Positions 1 through 5,479 of a stretch of DNA of 6,021 nucleotides are shown here, in pieces. The position numbers and the translations under genes were made by a program. The number at the start of each line of letters is the position of its first letter. Position 1 is the first letter of the stretch. The DNA comes from Aquificota bacterium (GTDB lineage: Bacteria > Aquificota > Aquificia > Aquificales > Hydrogenothermaceae), in assembly GCA_013153235.1 (NCBI GenBank), contig JAADEU010000037.1:1-6021 (forward strand), given 5' to 3'. Below the pieces are notes generated by a model. That model was not told where the DNA came from. It did no database searches and saw only the letters and a program-made list of their open reading frames with translations.

Positions 1-97
1 CCGCTCCACAAACTTCATAGCCTTTATCAAGTAAAAACTTAGCAAGATAGGCTCCATCTTGTCCCCTGATTCCTGTTATAAGTGCTTTTTTTTGCAT
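1..97 (-). CDS. gmd: GDP-mannose 4,6-dehydratase, N-terminal fragment
   Basis: Only the first 32 codons are present; the gene continues beyond the left edge. The product begins MQKKALITGIRGQDGAYLAK and carries the Rossmann nucleotide-binding motif TGxxGxxG (T8, G9, G12, G15) followed by QDG and a YLAKFLLDKGYEV segment. This is the characteristic start of Gmd, a short-chain dehydratase that converts GDP-mannose to GDP-4-keto-6-deoxymannose, the precursor of GDP-fucose, GDP-rhamnose and GDP-perosamine for surface glycans. Most family members have Thr where this one has Arg11, a mild variation. The start is well supported: a full AGGAGG Shine-Dalgarno (105-110) sits 7 bases upstream of the ATG. 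It follows comF on the same strand after 128 bases, so it may have its own promoter. A related nucleotide-sugar epimerase/dehydratase is the alternative, but the GQDG motif favours Gmd. Confidence 0.85.
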   Translation of the reverse strand, partial: MQKKALITGIRGQDGAYLAKFLLDKGYEVCGA

Positions 98-126
98 TAA
101 ACAACCTCCTAAACCAGCTTAGTTGA

Positions 127-155
127 TTTATCTTTTAAATTTATCTTTTAAGATA
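127..155. repeat. 13-base-phased direct repeat with overlapping inverted repeat upstream of gmd
   Basis: TTTATCTTTTAA occurs at 127-138 and again at 140-151, one base apart. The second copy overlaps an inverted repeat, TATCTT (142-147) and AAGATA (150-155). The element lies 30 to 58 bases upstream of the gmd start on the minus strand, in the comF-gmd spacer. The position suits an operator or promoter-region element, but its low complexity means chance is possible. Confidence 0.5.
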
Positions 156-183
156 GTACAACAGTATAAATTTTAATGGTGAT

Positions 184-207
184 TTCTTCAATAGCTTCTT
201 CAATAGC
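184..207. repeat. Perfect 12-base tandem duplication
   Basis: TTCTTCAATAGC is repeated exactly and without spacer (184-195 and 196-207), just downstream of the comF stop on the minus strand. Read on the minus strand in one frame it encodes Ala-Ile-Glu-Glu twice, inside a 23-codon open frame (219 to 148). It could be a slippage duplication in non-coding DNA or part of a very small peptide gene. Confidence 0.7.
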
Positions 208-225
208 AGATTTTAACATTTTTAT

Positions 226-882
226 CTATCCGGCTATAACATAGCCGTAAATTTTTGATGGCCTTCCTTTTTTTACTGTTTTGAGGGCCTCCATCATTGT
301 CGCACCTGTTGTTATTATATCGTCAAAAATCAGTACGTTTTTCTCCCTGATGTTTTCTGCAAGGGAGAATACACCTTTCAGATTTGTATGCCTTTCTTCT
401 GCAGAAAGTTCCATCTGCAGTCTGGTTTTCTGTGTCTTTTTTAAAACAGGTTTTATCAAAAACCCAGGAACGGCTGATTTCAGTATTTCCTCAAGATGAT
501 TAAATCCCCTTTCCTTATACGTTTCCCTGTCCAGCGGTATAAATGTAACAGTATCTATCTTCCTTGTATGGATAAATTCCGAGAGGTCTTTACAGATTCT
601 ATTCCCTATTTCAGGTGCAATCTTACGGTATTTCTTTATCTTTAACCAGTAAATCGCTTCCGTTATGTACCGGTTTTTTCCCATAAAAACCTTAAAGTCG
701 TCGTATCTCCGTTCAGGTCTGCATATACAGGCTGATATTTTTCTGCCGCAACCTCTGCACACTTCCGGTGGATTTTTATTTATCTGTGATAGGCAGCCGG
801 GGCATATAACATTCTGTCCCCTGTGGAAGAATATCTCCTTGCAGATAACACATTCTCCTGGAAATAGAAAGTTCAGAAGCAT
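226..882 (-). CDS. comF: ComF family phosphoribosyltransferase-like protein
   Basis: The 218-residue product has the two-part ComF layout. An N-terminal zinc-ribbon-like region has four cysteine pairs (C11/C14, C27/C30, C42/C45 and C52/C54, counted from the ATG at 882). The C-terminal phosphoribosyltransferase fold has the PRPP-binding motif FDDIITTGAT near residues 186-195. Length is typical of the family. ComF proteins take part in DNA uptake during natural transformation in Bacillus and Haemophilus; many homologues (GntX, YhgH) have no proven enzyme activity. The start is ambiguous: the ATG at 882 shares one base with the thiD stop (TGATG), while a GTG at 885 would add one residue and give a 4-base overlap. 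No strong Shine-Dalgarno is visible before either, so translation is probably coupled to thiD. I prefer the ATG. Confidence 0.9.
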   Translation of the reverse strand: MLLNFLFPGECVICKEIFFHRGQNVICPGCLSQINKNPPEVCRGCGRKISACICRPERRYDDFKVFMGKNRYITEAIYWLKIKKYRKIAPEIGNRICKDLSEFIHTRKIDTVTFIPLDRETYKERGFNHLEEILKSAVPGFLIKPVLKKTQKTRLQMELSAEERHTNLKGVFSLAENIREKNVLIFDDIITTGATMMEALKTVKKGRPSKIYGYVIAG

Positions 883-1673
883 CACATAACCGTCCAGAAG
901 TGGTTCAGACTACCTGTGCCCCTGCCTGTCTGTAATGAGTTTTCTATAGCCCCCTGGACATACGCCCTTGCCAGTCTTATTGCTTTTACCGTTTCCATCT
1001 GCCTTGCAAGACAGGAGGCAATGGCCGACGAGAAGGTACATCCTGTTCCGTGGGTGTGGGGTGTGTCCACCCTGGGATACTGGAGGGGGATGAATTCTTT
1101 TTTATTGTAAATAACATCCACAACATTACTGCCTGTTTCAACGTGTCCCCCTTTTATTACCACGGTTTTTGCCCCCATTTTTCCTATCTCTTCTGCAGCT
1201 TTTTTCATATCTTTGATTTCTTTTATTTTTATGCCTGTTATGATTTCGGCCTCGTCCCGGTTGGGGGTGATGATATCCGCAAGAGGGATGAGTTTTTTTA
1301 TAAAAATGTCAAACGCATTTCTGTCCAGAAGGAGGGTTCCGTTTTTTGAGGCAATAACCGTGTCCAGAACGATATTTTTCAGATTAAAATCTACCAGTGC
1401 CTGTGTAACAGCCTCCACATTCCCTGCAGACTGGAGCATTCCTATTTTAACGCTGTCCACAGGAATGTCCTGTGCAACGGTCTCTATCTGGCTGTAAACG
1501 ATATCCGGACTTACAGGGTGGCTTTTTATGACACCGAAACTGTTCTGGACGGTTACAGAGGTTACGGCTGACATTCCGTAAACCCTGAATGCAGAAAACA
1601 CCTTAAGGTCTGCCTGTATCCCTGCACCTCCACTGTTATCTGAACCTGCTATAGTAAGGGCTTTAAAAACCAT
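882..1673 (-). CDS. thiD: Hydroxymethylpyrimidine / phosphomethylpyrimidine kinase
   Basis: This is a ribokinase-fold enzyme that phosphorylates HMP to HMP-P and then HMP-PP, the pyrimidine half of thiamine, in the cytoplasm. The 263-residue length matches ThiD. The N-terminal signature AGSDNSGGAGIQADLK (residues 9-24) is near-identical to the family consensus. VTVQN (40-44) carries the Gln expected to contact the HMP ring. ADIITPN and VVIKGGH are typical core segments. THGTGCTFSSAIA (207-219) contains the GTGC anion hole, with Cys212 near the phosphoryl-transfer site. The C-terminal SLNHFW is also usual in ThiD. The GSD start and the HMP-site motif argue against pyridoxal kinase PdxK/PdxY. 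The ATG at 1673 is preceded by an AGAGG ribosome site (1679-1683). The gene is the first of a minus-strand unit with comF and faces away from the Omp85 gene. No TPP riboswitch fits in the 59-base leader region. Confidence 0.96.
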   Translation of the reverse strand: MVFKALTIAGSDNSGGAGIQADLKVFSAFRVYGMSAVTSVTVQNSFGVIKSHPVSPDIVYSQIETVAQDIPVDSVKIGMLQSAGNVEAVTQALVDFNLKNIVLDTVIASKNGTLLLDRNAFDIFIKKLIPLADIITPNRDEAEIITGIKIKEIKDMKKAAEEIGKMGAKTVVIKGGHVETGSNVVDVIYNKKEFIPLQYPRVDTPHTHGTGCTFSSAIASCLARQMETVKAIRLARAYVQGAIENSLQTGRGTGSLNHFWTVM

Positions 1674-1693
1674 AACATCCTCTTTTTCAGAAT

Positions 1694-1701
1694 ATTATAA
1701 T
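1694..1701. promoter_or_regulatory. Symmetric -10-like element in the divergent thiD / Omp85 intergenic region
   Basis: ATTATAAT is its own reverse complement, so a consensus TATAAT reads on the plus strand (1696-1701, 31 bases before the Omp85 start) and on the minus strand (1694-1699, 20 bases before the thiD start). I find no good -35 hexamer at 16-18 bases on either side, so the promoter call is tentative. Position between two divergent genes supports it. Confidence 0.4.
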
Positions 1702-1718
1702 TAAATCTAATTAAATCT
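1699..1718. repeat. Perfect 10-base tandem repeat between divergent genes
   Basis: AATTAAATCT is repeated exactly at 1699-1708 and 1709-1718. It partly overlaps the symmetric -10-like element and ends just before the Omp85 ribosome site (about 1723-1729). The period is close to one DNA helical turn, as in some tandem operator half-sites, but a slippage duplication in AT-rich DNA would look the same. Confidence 0.6.
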
Positions 1719-1732
1719 GGTAAGGGGAGTTT

Positions 1733-4279
1733 ATGGTCAGATTTTTCTTCGTTTTTGTGCTGTTATTCTGGACCACCGGATTTTCCAGAGAGGAAAAACT
1801 TGAGATAATCTCAAATTATCCCCTTCCAGAAAATAACATTCAGGATGTTTACAGGAAAACAGGGGATGTCAATCAGATTATAGATTTTTTAAAAAAGACA
1901 GATGATTTTGAAAAAATTATCTACAGGGACGGCAAACTCTACCTTGAAAGAAAACTCAGACTCAAAAAGGTAAAAATCAGGGGCAATAACTCTTTCTGGC
2001 GAAGGGAAATTCTGGCGATTACAGGGCTTGTTGAGAATTATCCTGTTGACCTTAAAATTCTCCACAATGTTTATACCCGGCTGAAAAAGTTCTATATGGA
2101 TAACGGATTTCCGTTTACACAGGTATTTATTGACTCAAAAATTGATGACAGGGGAAATATAGAGGTTCTTATTGATATAGAGGAGGGACCTGAGGCTGAG
2201 GTGGGGAAGGTTATAATCCATACATCTCGGCCTGTTACCGAGAAGTTCAGGAAACAGCTGATAAAAAGCAGTGGTATTGAGAAGGGTATGCTCTTCAGGC
2301 TATCTGAGATAACCGCAGACATTGACAGAATACAGCAGTTCCTGTACGAAAAGAGGTACTACGATTCATTTGTTAATATAGTCAGTTTTAGGCCTTCAGG
2401 TGATAGGGTGGACATTATCCTTTATGTTGACCTGGGGATGGAGTACACAATCACCTTTACAGGTAACAGCTTTTTTTCCTCAAAGGAGCTTGAAAAGCTC
2501 CTCACATTTAAGGAAAACGGATTTAATTACTATCAGCTTGTCCAGTCAACGGAAAATATAGAGAGATTCTACCGTGATAGGGGCTTTCTCGATGTAAAGG
2601 TTATACCCTCATACTACGAAGATTTTGACAGACTGGTCACAGGGATATTCTTTACAGTTGTGGAGGGGGAGCGTTACAGGGTAGGTGAAGTGACCGTAAA
2701 TACAGACCTTCAGGAGATAAAAAAGTATATAGAGACCCTGTCTGGAAAGTATTTTTCCCCCTATAAAATAAAGAAGAAGTTAAAGTCCCTGTATGAAAAA
2801 CTGTACGCTGAAGGCTATCTGAATGTCCATTATTCGCTGAACACGGTTAAAGACCCTCAAAATAAGACCGTATCCATCCATCTGGAATTTTTCAGAGGAC
2901 CAAAATACCGGCTGAGGACTATTTCTATACCACAGATTAGTATCAGCCTGCCGGAAGAACTTCCTGTGGATTATAATCCCCAGATGCTCCTGGACCTGCT
3001 TGAAAAGGTAAAAAAGAAGCTTAAGGATGAGGGGTATTTTGATTCTGATGCATATCTGGATGTTTCCTTTGAGAAAAATGAAGGCATTATATATGCAGAT
3101 GCAAAGATAGATATACATCAGGGACCCAGATACAGAAATGGGGTTGCGTTTATCTACGGTACCTGGCATCTAAAACCCTCAGTAATAGAGAAAAACCTTT
3201 CAGGGGATGTGTATTACTCGAAGGAGGAGTTTGATAACGAGCTTGATTTCCTTTACTACACGAATGTGTTTGATTCGATAAATCCCTATCTGGAGATTGA
3301 CAGGAAAAAGAAGGACATTAACAGGCTTTACATCCTCCATGAGGATAAAAGGGGGTCATTCCAGGGACTGCTTGGTTACAGCAGTGAGCAGAAACTCAAA
3401 CTGTCTGCTGCTGTGAGGCTTAAAAATCTGTTCAGATACGGATTTGAGACCTCAGGATACATAGAAAAAACAGACCTTGGATTTTTCTACAGGTTTACGT
3501 TTGGAAACAGAATGTTACCTAAGAGAACAGGTGTGTTTGCATCCTACCTGAAGAGTTACCAGTACCACTCGGTGTACGATATAAATCTGAGGGGATATGA
3601 GCTGAGTGTTTCCAGAAAGCCAAATAAATGGATAAAGCATACGCTGATGGCATCATACATTAAAAACAGCCTGAAAAATCAGACCATATATCCGGACAAT
3701 AACTTCAATACATTTAAACTCAGATTCAGCCTGATTGACGACCACAGAAAGCCAAAGACCAATCCCTCTGGGGGTTATTACCTGACAGGTCTGGTCGAGA
3801 GGGAGTTTTACGGCATAAAATTCAATAAGATTTACGGTTCAGGCAGGTACTACCTGTCGTATAAGTTCCTTATTTTCACCCAGAGGCTCACGCTGGGATA
3901 CATATTTAAAAATATAGAAAAACTGCCCCCATCTGAGAGATTTTTCCTCGGTGGTATATCCAGCTTCCGTGGATTTGGATACGAAAAGGTGGCAGGCAGG
4001 TACGGAACAGGGGGCAACAGTCTGGTTCTTCTCAACAGTGAAGTCCGGTATCCCCTGTTTCCATCCATAAATCTTTACGGATTTACCTTTTTTGATACAG
4101 GAAATGTTTATGTTGGTTACTGGGATCTGAAAAAACTCAAAACCAGAAAAACCGCAGGGACAGGGGTTTATGTGCCTACACCTGTAGGTTCATTTATGCT
4201 TGATGTTGCCTTCAAACTGGACAAGAAGGCAGGGGAGTCCCTATACAGGTTGGAATTTAGTATAAATACCTTATTTTGA
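1733..4279 (+). CDS. Omp85 superfamily outer-membrane assembly protein (BamA/TamA-like)
   Basis: The 848-residue product starts with a signal peptide (MVR, then FFFVFVLLFW, cleavage probably after about Ser18). A tandem series of POTRA-like domains follows: a shortened one at about 22-74, then at about 76-152, 156-234, 237-312, 315-389, 392-465 and 468-536. Each has the strand-helix-helix-strand-strand pattern and often a G-Y/F turn such as DNGFPF, DRGFLDV, AEGYLNV or DEGYFDS. Residues 540-848 form the beta barrel with Omp85 hallmarks: DDHRKPKTNPSGGYYL (669-684), ERFFLGGISSFRGF (735-748) with the loop-6 RGF motif, NSEVRYPL (768-775), FFDTGNVY (786-793) and a terminal Phe (INTLF). The family inserts beta-barrel proteins into the outer membrane. 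Six or more POTRAs exceed the five of E. coli BamA and the three of TamA, so I withhold a symbol. The start ATG has AAGGGGAG (1722-1729) just upstream. It is followed 36 bases later by tatB. Confidence 0.93.
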   Translation: MVRFFFVFVLLFWTTGFSREEKLEIISNYPLPENNIQDVYRKTGDVNQIIDFLKKTDDFEKIIYRDGKLYLERKLRLKKVKIRGNNSFWRREILAITGLVENYPVDLKILHNVYTRLKKFYMDNGFPFTQVFIDSKIDDRGNIEVLIDIEEGPEAEVGKVIIHTSRPVTEKFRKQLIKSSGIEKGMLFRLSEITADIDRIQQFLYEKRYYDSFVNIVSFRPSGDRVDIILYVDLGMEYTITFTGNSFFSSKELEKLLTFKENGFNYYQLVQSTENIERFYRDRGFLDVKVIPSYYEDFDRLVTGIFFTVVEGERYRVGEVTVNTDLQEIKKYIETLSGKYFSPYKIKKKLKSLYEKLYAEGYLNVHYSLNTVKDPQNKTVSIHLEFFRGPKYRLRTISIPQISISLPEELPVDYNPQMLLDLLEKVKKKLKDEGYFDSDAYLDVSFEKNEGIIYADAKIDIHQGPRYRNGVAFIYGTWHLKPSVIEKNLSGDVYYSKEEFDNELDFLYYTNVFDSINPYLEIDRKKKDINRLYILHEDKRGSFQGLLGYSSEQKLKLSAAVRLKNLFRYGFETSGYIEKTDLGFFYRFTFGNRMLPKRTGVFASYLKSYQYHSVYDINLRGYELSVSRKPNKWIKHTLMASYIKNSLKNQTIYPDNNFNTFKLRFSLIDDHRKPKTNPSGGYYLTGLVEREFYGIKFNKIYGSGRYYLSYKFLIFTQRLTLGYIFKNIEKLPPSERFFLGGISSFRGFGYEKVAGRYGTGGNSLVLLNSEVRYPLFPSINLYGFTFFDTGNVYVGYWDLKKLKTRKTAGTGVYVPTPVGSFMLDVAFKLDKKAGESLYRLEFSINTLF
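3844..3856. repeat. Short inverted repeat inside the Omp85 gene
   Basis: CAGGTA (3844-3849) and TACCTG (3851-3856) flank one base. It falls in the codons for an Arg-Tyr-Tyr-Leu barrel strand, and the palindrome may simply reflect the coding. No role is evident. Confidence 0.3.
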
Positions 4280-4281
4280 GA

Positions 4282-4287
4282 TATAAT
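4282..4287 (+). promoter_or_regulatory. -10-like TATAAT in the Omp85-tatB gap
   Basis: A consensus TATAAT begins two bases after the Omp85 stop codon and lies 28 bases upstream of the tatB start. No convincing -35 is seen within the 3' end of the Omp85 gene. It may give tatBC an internal promoter in addition to read-through. It is followed by a weak AT-only inverted repeat, ATGAAA (4286-4291) and TTTCAT (4296-4301). Confidence 0.3.
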
Positions 4288-4315
4288 GAAAAATATTTCA
4301 TAAAAGAGGTTTGTT

Positions 4316-4660
4316 ATGTTTGGAATAGGGCTATCTGAGCTGATTGTTATATTTATAGTGGCACTGCTTGTACTGGGACCGAAGAGACTGCCTGAGGTTG
4401 CAAGAACCCTGGGTAAGTTTTACAGGGAGATAAAATCCACCGTGGATGAGGTCAAAGAAGTGGTTGTGGAAGAACCAAAGCCCAGGCATCATCATAATTA
4501 CCCCCCTGTGGAAGAAAAGTTATCCAGACTTGATGATATAGAGGATGTTAAGGAAGAAAAAAATGAGATAAAAAAAGAGGAAGAGTACCAGCCCAAAAGG
4601 GAAAAGATATCCTTCAAGAAGAAGAACAAGGGAGAAAAAATAGATGAATCAGGAGCATAA
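4316..4660 (+). CDS. tatB: Sec-independent protein translocase TatA/TatB family subunit (TatB-like)
   Basis: This 114-residue membrane protein belongs to the twin-arginine translocase, which moves folded proteins across the inner membrane. It has an N-terminal transmembrane helix (about 5-20, MFGIGLSELIVIFIVALLVL), a Gly21-Pro22 hinge, an amphipathic helix (about 23-50) and a long charged tail. Glu8 and the hinge sequence LGPKRLPEVARTLGKF resemble E. coli TatB (GFSELL...LGPQRLP) more than TatA (FGTKKL). That supports a TatB role in the TatBC twin-arginine receptor. The tail is rich in Lys and Glu, with a HHH cluster at 58-60 and a strongly basic stretch near the end. AAGAGG (4304-4309) lies 6 bases before the ATG. 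It overlaps tatC by 17 bases. No second TatA-type gene is in the window, so a dual TatA/TatB role cannot be excluded. Confidence 0.93.
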   Translation: MFGIGLSELIVIFIVALLVLGPKRLPEVARTLGKFYREIKSTVDEVKEVVVEEPKPRHHHNYPPVEEKLSRLDDIEDVKEEKNEIKKEEEYQPKREKISFKKKNKGEKIDESGA

Positions 4661-5414
4661 GAATCCTGAAGAATATGAAGCTCCTATAACAGAGCATCTT
4701 GCAGAGCTAAGGGTCAGGTTAATCAGAAGTCTTATTGCCATTGCCGTGGCAATGGTAGGGGTCTTTACCCAGGTTGATTTCTTTTTTGACATATTCAAGG
4801 AACCCCTCAATAAGGTTTTCCCTGACCTTAAACTGGTGGCTCTCACCCCGACAGAGTCATTCTTTACAGCATTTAAAATAGCGTTTCTGGTTGGGTTTGT
4901 GATTGCATCCCCTTTTGTTTTTTACCAGTTGTGGAAGTTCATTGAACCGGCACTTTACGAAGAGGAAAAGAAGCTTGTTGTCCCGTTTGTCTTTTTCACG
5001 ACGGTATTCTTTATATCAGGTACCCTTTTTGCTTTTTTCGGGGTACTGCCGCTGGCAATAAAATTCCTCCTGACATTTGGTTATACACAGCTTGATGTTG
5101 AGGCTATGATTTCTGTAAGTTCCTACATATCCTTTGTTGTTAGACTTCTGCTTGCCTTTGGAATCACTTTTGAGCTACCTGTGATACTCTCGTTACTGGC
5201 CAGACTGGGCATCGTGACACCGGAGGCCCTTGTCAGATTCAGGCCGTTTTTTGTGGTGTCTGCATTTGTCCTTGCCGCCATTTTGACCCCTCCAGATGTT
5301 ATAAGTCAGGTGTTCCTTGCTATGCCGTTGATTGTGTTTTATGAATTATCTATATATATGGCAAAAATCCTGTATCCAAGGAGTGAAAGGGGCAAAACAT
5401 CAGATAGTCCTTAA
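4644..5414 (+). CDS. tatC: Sec-independent protein translocase subunit TatC
   Basis: The 256-residue polytopic inner-membrane protein is the core receptor of the Tat pathway, binding the twin-arginine signal with TatB. The family signatures are all present. HLAELRVRLIRSL (18-30) lies before the first membrane helix. FKIAFLVGFVIASPFVFYQL (77-96) continues into WKFIEPALYEEE, where Phe99 and Glu108 match the signal-peptide-binding Phe94 and Glu103 of E. coli. FGITFELPV (172-180) has the conserved membrane Glu177. LTPPDVISQ (214-222) matches the E. coli TPPDVFSQ motif. About six hydrophobic segments fit the usual topology, and length is normal. The ATG at 4644 lies 17 bases inside tatB, preceded by AAGGGAG (4628-4634) at a 9-base spacing, so translation is probably coupled. 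Confidence 0.97.
   Translation: MNQEHKNPEEYEAPITEHLAELRVRLIRSLIAIAVAMVGVFTQVDFFFDIFKEPLNKVFPDLKLVALTPTESFFTAFKIAFLVGFVIASPFVFYQLWKFIEPALYEEEKKLVVPFVFFTTVFFISGTLFAFFGVLPLAIKFLLTFGYTQLDVEAMISVSSYISFVVRLLLAFGITFELPVILSLLARLGIVTPEALVRFRPFFVVSAFVLAAILTPPDVISQVFLAMPLIVFYELSIYMAKILYPRSERGKTSDSP
4738..4755. repeat. Perfect 8-base inverted repeat inside tatC
   Basis: CCATTGCC (4738-4745) and GGCAATGG (4748-4755) are separated by two bases. In RNA this gives at least seven base pairs closing a CGUG loop, extendable outward by G-U, U-A and U-G pairs. It lies about 95 bases after the tatC start in codons for Ala-Ile-Ala-Val-Ala-Met of the first membrane helix. A direct duplication ATTGCC-ATTGCC (4734-4745) contributes to the left arm. 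Confidence 0.6.
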
Positions 5415-5416
5415 AA

Positions 5417-5444
5417 AATTTGTGGTAAACCTTCGGTTTAAATT
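5417..5444 (+). terminator. Possible weak hairpin terminator after tatC
   Basis: TAAACC (5426-5431) and GGTTTA (5435-5440) pair around a TTC loop just after the tatC stop. AATTT (5417-5421) and AAATT (5440-5444) could add outer pairs around a bulge. The downstream tract is AT-rich rather than a clean U run, so efficiency is doubtful. The direction fits the end of the Omp85-tatB-tatC unit. Confidence 0.35.
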
Positions 5445-5453
5445 ATATAATTT
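5440..5453. promoter_or_regulatory. 14-base palindrome containing a -10-like TATAAT upstream of the PAS gene
   Basis: AAATTATATAATTT is a perfect palindrome. It contains TATAAT on the plus strand (5446-5451), 28 bases before the PAS-protein start. No clear -35 is visible. It could be a promoter core, an operator overlapping one, or AT-rich chance. Confidence 0.35.
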
Positions 5454-5479
5454 TATTTAAATCGAATAATGGGTATGAG

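Noticed and set aside
397..420. Ten-base palindrome TTCTGCAGAA and a second CTGCAG in comF
   Set aside because: Short palindromes around a common hexamer in coding DNA; no further symmetry or repeat context.
1050..1497. Two overlapping plus-strand frames (99 and 94 residues) across thiD
   Set aside because: Both are antisense to a gene with clear ThiD motifs and have low-complexity Phe/Ser-rich translations typical of shadows.
1674..1732. TPP riboswitch upstream of thiD
   Set aside because: The gap to the divergent gene is only 59 bases and lacks any THI-box-like sequence; a TPP riboswitch needs roughly 80 or more bases.
2780..3169. 129-residue open frame on the minus strand inside the Omp85 gene
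   Set aside because: It lies wholly within a well-supported coding region in antisense, has no recognisable domain and looks like a shadow of codon bias.
4286..4301. ATGAAA/TTTCAT hairpin between the Omp85 gene and tatB as a terminator
   Set aside because: Only six mostly A-T pairs with no U run, so too weak to call.
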